A stretch of DNA of 36,774 bases from Oligoflexus sp. (GTDB taxonomy: Bacteria; Bdellovibrionota_B; Oligoflexia; Oligoflexales; Oligoflexaceae), in the NCBI RefSeq assembly GCF_035712445.1, contig NZ_DASTAT010000127.1, positions 1-36,774 of the forward strand, given 5' to 3'. The notes below the pieces were generated by a model, which had not been told where the DNA came from, made no database searches, and saw only the letters and a program-made list of their open reading frames with translations. A program made the translations under genes and the position numbers. The first letter of the stretch is position 1; each line of letters opens with the position of its first letter. Below are positions 33,210 through 36,774 of the stretch, in pieces.

Positions 33210-33255
33210 AATAAGAGATCATGGCGACTTTGGGTGCGCCAGCCTATCTCTTATT
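33210..33255. repeat. Nested inverted repeat in a divergent promoter region
   Basis: AATAAGAGAT (33210-33219) and ATCTCTTATT (33246-33255) are a perfect 10-bp dyad separated by 26 bases. Inside lies a second dyad, TGGCG (33222-33226) with CGCCA. It starts 23 bases upstream of the DUF2225-like start codon and ends 45 bases before the mini-ORF at 33301. It could be an operator for both genes or a structured leader on the minus-strand message. Confidence 0.6.
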
Positions 33256-33300
33256 GTATGTTAGAGTGGCTTGTTTTGTGCAGGATCCAGGAGTCGGTTC

Positions 33301-33354
33301 ATGGATTTTGAGGGCCGACGTAGCTCCCTGCTGATGTTCAACTTCTGGAGATGA
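33301..33354 (+). CDS. 17-codon upstream ORF, possible leader peptide
   Basis: ATG at 33301 with AGGAG about 7 bases upstream, reading MDFEGRRSSLLMFNFWR and ending in TGA at 33352-33354. The stop overlaps the ATG triplet cluster (33351-33359) that starts the next gene, so termination and reinitiation could be coupled. There is no run of one amino acid that would mark a classical attenuator. It may be a leader peptide, or simply an unused frame with a chance ribosome site. Confidence 0.4.
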   Translation: MDFEGRRSSLLMFNFWR

Positions 33355-33356
33355 TG

Positions 33357-33623
33357 ATGGAAAATGCTGATCTTAAGCCGCACGCCAGTGTGCTGTCGCG
33401 GAGTGCCCTGAGCGCCTATATCACCGGGCCAACAAGCCAGACACCACCACCCAAAAGCTCGTTCAATCCATACCGTAAACGCTCGGCTTTATTGAATATT
33501 ATGAATCTTGAAGCGGCCGAAGAGGCGCTTTCCAAGTCGGTCGCGAAGGAAGAGGAGCGTCAGCCGGTCCTCAGTCTTCCGGAGTCCCTGCATCCTTTGA
33601 CCGGGCCTGCCACGGCCACCTGA
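33357..33623 (+). CDS. Small hypothetical protein
   Basis: 88 aa from the third of three consecutive ATG codons (33351, 33354, 33357), preferred for its spacing from GGAG at 33347-33350. It is hydrophilic and probably partly disordered (GPTSQTPPPKSSFNPYRKRS), with one helix around LLNIMNLEAAEEALSKSVAK. No Cys, signal peptide or membrane segment, and no family recognised. It lies 159 bases before htpG with a dyad in between, so it is probably transcribed separately. The disordered composition suggests a small regulator or interaction peptide, but that is not evidence of function. Confidence 0.55.
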   Translation: MENADLKPHASVLSRSALSAYITGPTSQTPPPKSSFNPYRKRSALLNIMNLEAAEEALSKSVAKEEERQPVLSLPESLHPLTGPATAT

Positions 33624-33631
33624 TTCCTTAT

Positions 33632-33665
33632 GTCAAAAAATTGACAGTCGGCCTTCCGGCTGTCA
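33632..33665. repeat. Overlapping dyads with TTGACAG upstream of htpG
   Basis: TGACAGTCGG (33642-33651) pairs with CCGGCTGTCA (33656-33665), with one G-U pair and a 4-base loop. GTCAA (33632-33636) and TTGAC (33641-33645) form a second dyad sharing the left arm. No T-run follows on the plus strand, but the A-run at 33635-33640 gives the minus strand ATTTTTT after the stem. It may therefore stop antisense transcription, or it may end the small upstream gene imperfectly. Confidence 0.5.
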
Positions 33666-33703
33666 CCCCCTGGCTTTCCCGCCCCTCAAATTGCGCTCCT
33701 GCT

Positions 33704-33732
33704 CTTGACAGCTGCAAAACAAAGCTCATGGT
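33704..33732 (+). promoter_or_regulatory. Heat-shock-sigma-like promoter candidate for htpG
   Basis: CTTGACA (33704-33710), 14 bases, then CTCATGGT (33725-33732). This resembles the sigma-32 pattern CTTGAAA...CCCCATNT, with mismatches in the -10 part. A sigma-70 reading fails: TTATAC at 33734 is about 23 bases from TTGACA, too far. It lies 50 bases before the htpG start codon, a sensible place. Confidence 0.35.
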
Positions 33733-33782
33733 GTTATACGAGGAGTTTATCGACTTTTTCGGACTAACATGAGGAGCGGTTC

Positions 33783-35699
33783 ATGGCAAAAGAAACACGT
33801 GCGTTTCAAGCCGAAGTCAAACAAATCCTGGATCTTATGGTCCACTCGCTATACTCGCATCGGGAAATATTTTTGCGCGAGCTGATTTCGAATGCTTCGG
33901 ACGCGCTGGATAAGCTTCGTTTCGAGGAACTTTCCCACTCCGAGTGGAAGAGTTCGGACGAGGAAAAGCATATCCGCCTGGTTCCCGACAAGGACAAACG
34001 CACGCTGACCATCATCGACAACGGGATCGGCATGACCCACGATGAGGTGCTGCAGAATATCGGAACCATCGCCCATTCGGGCACCAAGGAATTCTTGAAA
34101 AAAGCCAAGGAAGCCAAGGATAAACCTGAACTGATTGGTCAGTTCGGTGTGGGCTTCTATTCGTCCTTCATGGTCGCCGATCGCGTCACCGTGCATACCT
34201 CAAAAGCAGGGACTGAGGAAGGAACGCTGTGGGAAAGCACGGGTGATGGTTCCTTCACCGTGGACAATGTGAAGCGTCCCGAAGGTCACGGCACGACCAT
34301 TACTCTTCATCTGAAAAAGTTTGATGACGATGATAATTCCGTCGAGGACTTCTCGGATGAATGGGTTCTGCGCCGCATCGTGAAAAAATATTCCGACTTC
34401 ATTGCGTGGCCGATCAAGATGAAGACCACGAAGGAAGAGGACGAGCTGGACGCCGAAGGCAAGCCGATCGAAGGCAAGACCAAGACGGTGGAAGAGGACG
34501 ATGTCCTGAACAGCCGCAAGGCCATCTGGCTCCGCTCGCCGAGTGAAGTGAAGGATGATGAGTACAAGGAATTCTATAAGCACGTCTCGCATGACTGGAG
34601 CGATCCGTTCGAGCGCATCCATTACCGTGCCGAAGGCAGCCAGGAATTTACGGCGCTGATGTTCATTCCCGGTACCGTGCCCTTTGATTACAACTACCGT
34701 GATACCAAGTGGGGCCTTTCCCTCTATGTGAACCGCGTGTTCATCATGGATCACTGTGAAGACCTGGTGCCTGCTCACCTGCGCTTTCTGCGCGGCGTGA
34801 TTGATAGCTCGGATCTTTCGCTGAACGTGTCGCGCGAGATTCTGCAGAAGGACCGTCAGGTTCAGGCGATCAAGAAAGCTGTTGTGAGCAAGGTGATCAA
34901 TCACCTTTCCGGCATGCTGAAGAATGAGCGTGATCGTTATGAGACCTTCTGGAAGAACTTCGGTGCGACGCTGAAGGAAGGCATCACCAATGACTTCTCG
35001 AACAAAGAGAAGCTGGAAGAATTGAGCCTTTTCCATAGCAGTCAGTCCGATAAGCTCACGACCCTGGCTGAGTATGTGGGCCGGATGAAGAAAGAGCAGA
35101 AGGAAATCTATTTCATTACGGGTGATTCGCTGAAAACCCTGCAGAACAGCCCTTACCTTGAGCGCCTGAAGGCTAAAGGTTTCGAGGTTCTTTACTGTAT
35201 TGATCCGGTGGATGAGTGGGTCATGCAGTCCATTTCGAAGTTCAAGGATCATCACCTCCGTTCGATTACGAAAGAGGGTCTTGATCTTGATACCGAGGAA
35301 GAAAAAAAGAAAACCGAGGAAGAAGTCAAAGCCAAGGAGCAGGAGTTCAAAACTCTCCTGGACACTATCCAGGGCGCTGTCGCCGAAAAGGTCAAAGAAG
35401 TCAAAATCTCGACCCGACTCGTCGATTCTCCCTGCTGCCTCGTCTCCGGTGCTTACGATCCCTCAGCGCGCATGGCGCGTATGATGGAGTCGATGGGCCA
35501 GTCGATGCCGACGCAGAAACGCATCATGGAGATCAACCCGAACCATCCGGTGTTTGGTCGGATGAAGGATCTACCTGAGACGACTCAGAAAGAGTGGGCG
35601 GAGATCCTCTACAACCAGGCGCTGCTCACTGAAGGATCGCCGATCGAAGATCCGATGAAGTTTAGCCGGCAGATTGCCAACTTGATGACTCATATGTGA
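33783..35699 (+). CDS. htpG: Chaperone protein HtpG (Hsp90)
   Basis: 638 aa from the ATG at 33783 with GAGGAG upstream. The N-terminal GHKL ATPase shows LRELISNASDALDKLRF (catalytic Glu and Asn), DNGIGMTHDE and IGQFGVGFYSSFM. The middle domain contains the conserved Arg of the SREILQKDRQV region. The C-terminal dimerisation domain follows DSPCCLVSG, and the protein ends NLMTHM without an MEEVD tail, as usual for bacteria. An acidic/lysine-rich linker (KEEDELDAEGKPIEG) between the N and middle domains is longer than in E. coli HtpG. It is monocistronic, with its own candidate promoter and a textbook terminator. Length is standard. Confidence 0.98.
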   Translation: MAKETRAFQAEVKQILDLMVHSLYSHREIFLRELISNASDALDKLRFEELSHSEWKSSDEEKHIRLVPDKDKRTLTIIDNGIGMTHDEVLQNIGTIAHSGTKEFLKKAKEAKDKPELIGQFGVGFYSSFMVADRVTVHTSKAGTEEGTLWESTGDGSFTVDNVKRPEGHGTTITLHLKKFDDDDNSVEDFSDEWVLRRIVKKYSDFIAWPIKMKTTKEEDELDAEGKPIEGKTKTVEEDDVLNSRKAIWLRSPSEVKDDEYKEFYKHVSHDWSDPFERIHYRAEGSQEFTALMFIPGTVPFDYNYRDTKWGLSLYVNRVFIMDHCEDLVPAHLRFLRGVIDSSDLSLNVSREILQKDRQVQAIKKAVVSKVINHLSGMLKNERDRYETFWKNFGATLKEGITNDFSNKEKLEELSLFHSSQSDKLTTLAEYVGRMKKEQKEIYFITGDSLKTLQNSPYLERLKAKGFEVLYCIDPVDEWVMQSISKFKDHHLRSITKEGLDLDTEEEKKKTEEEVKAKEQEFKTLLDTIQGAVAEKVKEVKISTRLVDSPCCLVSGAYDPSARMARMMESMGQSMPTQKRIMEINPNHPVFGRMKDLPETTQKEWAEILYNQALLTEGSPIEDPMKFSRQIANLMTHM

Positions 35700-35727
35700 A
35701 AAAAGGGGCCTTCGGGCCCCTTTTTTT
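35700..35727 (+). terminator. Rho-independent terminator after htpG
   Basis: GGGGCC (35705-35710), the stable loop TTCG (35711-35714) and GGCCCC (35715-35720), flanked by A-run and T-run that extend the stem. Seven T residues at 35721-35727. The flanking A and T runs make it bidirectional, serving the convergent lipoprotein gene too. Confidence 0.95.
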
Positions 35728-35773
35728 CTATCTGCTGAAACGGAGCGTCTTAGGCCCTTTTTCTAATTCAATA

Positions 35774-36316
35774 TCAGGGCTGTGGATCCGGCAGAGTTGG
35801 ACCTCGTACGATAGCTGTTGGATTAATCTTCATTAGGTATGCAGCCACGTGTGAGAAGGATGTCGCTGGAGTACCAGCCGCTGGTCGCGTAAAGAATATA
35901 GCGAGGTTCGCATGGTTAGGGTTCATCCGAGCATCCGCGAGCATCGTATCGTTCCTGGCATCTATGGTTGTACCCGGGGTGCCTCCAGTTAAATGGCAAC
36001 TCACAGTGCATGACTGCATGAGTAGCGTTTTGCCTGTTGCTGCCACTCCGAGAGTCGGGTTGGGAGCAGGAGCTGCGCTGGGAGTTGGGGTCGGCGTTGG
36101 AGTCGGCGTGGCTTTGGGAGCCTCCGGCGTCATTGTCGAAGTATCTTTATTCTCTGCAGTTTTCTGAGCATCTGAGGTCGAAGGAGTCTTGGTCGCGCTT
36201 TGATTGGTACCGGCTGTGCTTGTCACGGGCTGCCTTGGAGTATACTCGGGTGCTTCAGCACATGACAGGAACAAGCTGCAAATCGTCACAGATTGGATGA
36301 GGAGTCTGGTTTTCAT
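35774..36316 (-). CDS. Lipoprotein with Pro/Thr linker and CXXXCH (possible heme c) motif
   Basis: 180 aa from the ATG at 36316 (a TTG at 36337 is possible; ribosome sites are weak for both). The N-terminal signal ends LFLSC, with Cys19 as the probable lipidated residue although Phe at -3 is unusual. Residues 22-90 are a Thr/Pro/Ala/Ser-rich spacer including (PT)n at 70-79. The C-terminal 90 residues start GKTLLMQSCTVSCHLTGG. C103-x3-C107-H108 is a four-residue-spaced variant of the CXXCH heme c motif. Met125, Met131 or a nearby His could be the sixth ligand. A small membrane-tethered cytochrome c on a flexible stalk would fit; a non-heme disulfide protein is the alternative. It is convergent with htpG. 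Confidence 0.7.
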   Translation of the reverse strand: MKTRLLIQSVTICSLFLSCAEAPEYTPRQPVTSTAGTNQSATKTPSTSDAQKTAENKDTSTMTPEAPKATPTPTPTPTPSAAPAPNPTLGVAATGKTLLMQSCTVSCHLTGGTPGTTIDARNDTMLADARMNPNHANLAIFFTRPAAGTPATSFSHVAAYLMKINPTAIVRGPTLPDPQP

Positions 36317-36463
36317 GGTCAGGTTATCCGTCCGCAAGTGTAAGAGTTGCGCTCATATCGGCTCCGGACAGACAAAACTTGAGGAAAACTTACCTTACCC
36401 GCAAACTGTTCCTATTTTTAGTTGGTTACAGCGTTGAGATTTGGAGGCTTATGCGAATATCGT

Positions 36464-36487
36464 AGACCCCTTGGTGGATAGGGGTTT
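36464..36487. other. Terminator-like hairpin in the intergenic region
   Basis: AGACCCCT (36464-36471) and AGGGGTTT (36480-36487) form an 8-bp stem (one G-U) with an 8-base loop. It sits in the 287-base region between two divergent lipoprotein genes, where no transcript is expected to end, so it may be a leader structure of the 36604 gene. I see nothing else in this region apart from promoter-like AT-rich stretches. Confidence 0.4.
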
Positions 36488-36603
36488 CCGGCCAAGCCCG
36501 CCTTGACTTTTATCGTATATCTGCTAAGTTGTCGCAGTTTCCTTGCCGGAAATGCACATTTTCGGCTGCTTCCACGTCTGAAGCTGCAGTGATGAGGCAT
36601 GGC

Positions 36604-36774
36604 ATGAATAGAACCAACATTCTGCGATATTTGATCTTTTCCACACTGACGTTCATAGCTTCCTGCTCGCCTCTTCATAACCGGCACAATACCCGAGCTC
36701 TTGATTGTCAGATGTCAATCACGGGAGTCGAGGAAGATTTTCTGCAAATCCTTGATGAAGGTGGACAAGAACTT
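36604..36774 (+). CDS. Lipoprotein, N-terminal part (cut by right edge)
   Basis: 57 codons are visible from the ATG at 36604, which has GATGAGG upstream; the frame is open to the end of the window. The signal sequence MNRTNILRYLIFSTLTFIAS is followed by Cys21 in a good lipobox (IASC), so export and lipidation are likely. The mature start is SPLHNRHNTRALDCQMSITG and then turns acidic (VEEDFLQILDEGG). Too little is present to name a family. Confidence 0.75.
   Translation, partial: MNRTNILRYLIFSTLTFIASCSPLHNRHNTRALDCQMSITGVEEDFLQILDEGGQEL

Noticed and set aside
33705..33739. Sigma-70 promoter TTGACA/TTATAC for htpG
   Set aside because: The spacing is about 23 bases, well over the usual 16-18, and no better -10 lies at the right distance.
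33624..33782. CIRCE/HrcA operator upstream of htpG
   Set aside because: No TTAGCACTC...GAGTGCTAA-type dyad is present.
34200..35255. Minus-strand open frame of about 350 codons inside htpG
   Set aside because: Shadow of htpG, which is certain. No recognisable domain.
36418..36687. Minus-strand open frame overlapping the right-edge lipoprotein
   Set aside because: Its Arg/Lys/Pro-rich translation looks like a shadow, and it conflicts with a plus-strand lipoprotein having a ribosome site and a good lipobox.

Overview
The window is ordinary-density chromosome (about 31 convincing protein genes, GC in the mid-50s by eye) from a Gram-negative bacterium. The Gram-negative call rests on an outer-membrane beta-barrel with a C-terminal Phe, lipoproteins, a periplasmic S9 peptidase and CorA. 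The abundance of CheA-like Hpt/ATPase sensor kinases with 7TM-DISM or TPR sensors, a PilZ protein and a bacterial RRM protein fits the Bdellovibrionota/Oligoflexia or another former deltaproteobacterial lineage. That placement is an inference with no marker gene behind it. I saw no rRNA, tRNA, insertion sequence, prophage or CRISPR array.

Region by region. (1) 1-4257 is a signalling block: the 3' part of a 7TM-type kinase, a 16-bp tandem-repeat array, a convergent receiver-ATPase protein, a stand-alone Hpt protein and a PilZ protein. (2) 4254-8566 is a minus-strand run of a three-gene ABC-2 exporter, corA and an alpha-ribazole-phosphatase-like gene. (3) 8781-12312 (plus) holds a membrane-anchored HEAT protein that resembles the N-terminal lipid-binding module of vitellogenin-type proteins, a secreted beta-rich partner, an RRM RNA-binding protein with a structured leader, and a small orphan. 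(4) 12281-18961 (minus) is a tightly overlapping cobalamin salvage and assembly operon, cbiZ-cobU-cbiB-cobD-cobQ-cobT-cobS. (5) 19088-21496 is an exported S9 prolyl-oligopeptidase. (6) 21503-30665 (minus) holds an MFS transporter with a TPR sensor kinase, a secreted helical-repeat protein, a secreted lipase and a 7TM-DISM sensor kinase. (7) 30767-36774 holds a DUF486 membrane protein, an outer-membrane barrel, a DUF2225-like zinc protein, a small orphan with an upstream mini-ORF, htpG, a lipoprotein with a CXXXCH motif, and the start of another lipoprotein.

How the genes fit together. The cob operon, possibly helped by the phosphatase gene at 4254, would turn scavenged cobinamide into cobalamin; no corrin-ring genes are present. 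Three kinases (left edge, 21503, 27801) share one unusual plan: sensor, coiled coil, PAS-like domain, Hpt, then CheA-type ATPase, with no receiver, no classical H-box dimerisation domain and no CheW-like domain. Together with the lone Hpt and the receiver-ATPase protein they look like parts of a dispersed phosphorelay. The strongest candidates for something undescribed are this kinase family and the vitellogenin-like HEAT protein with its beta-rich partner.
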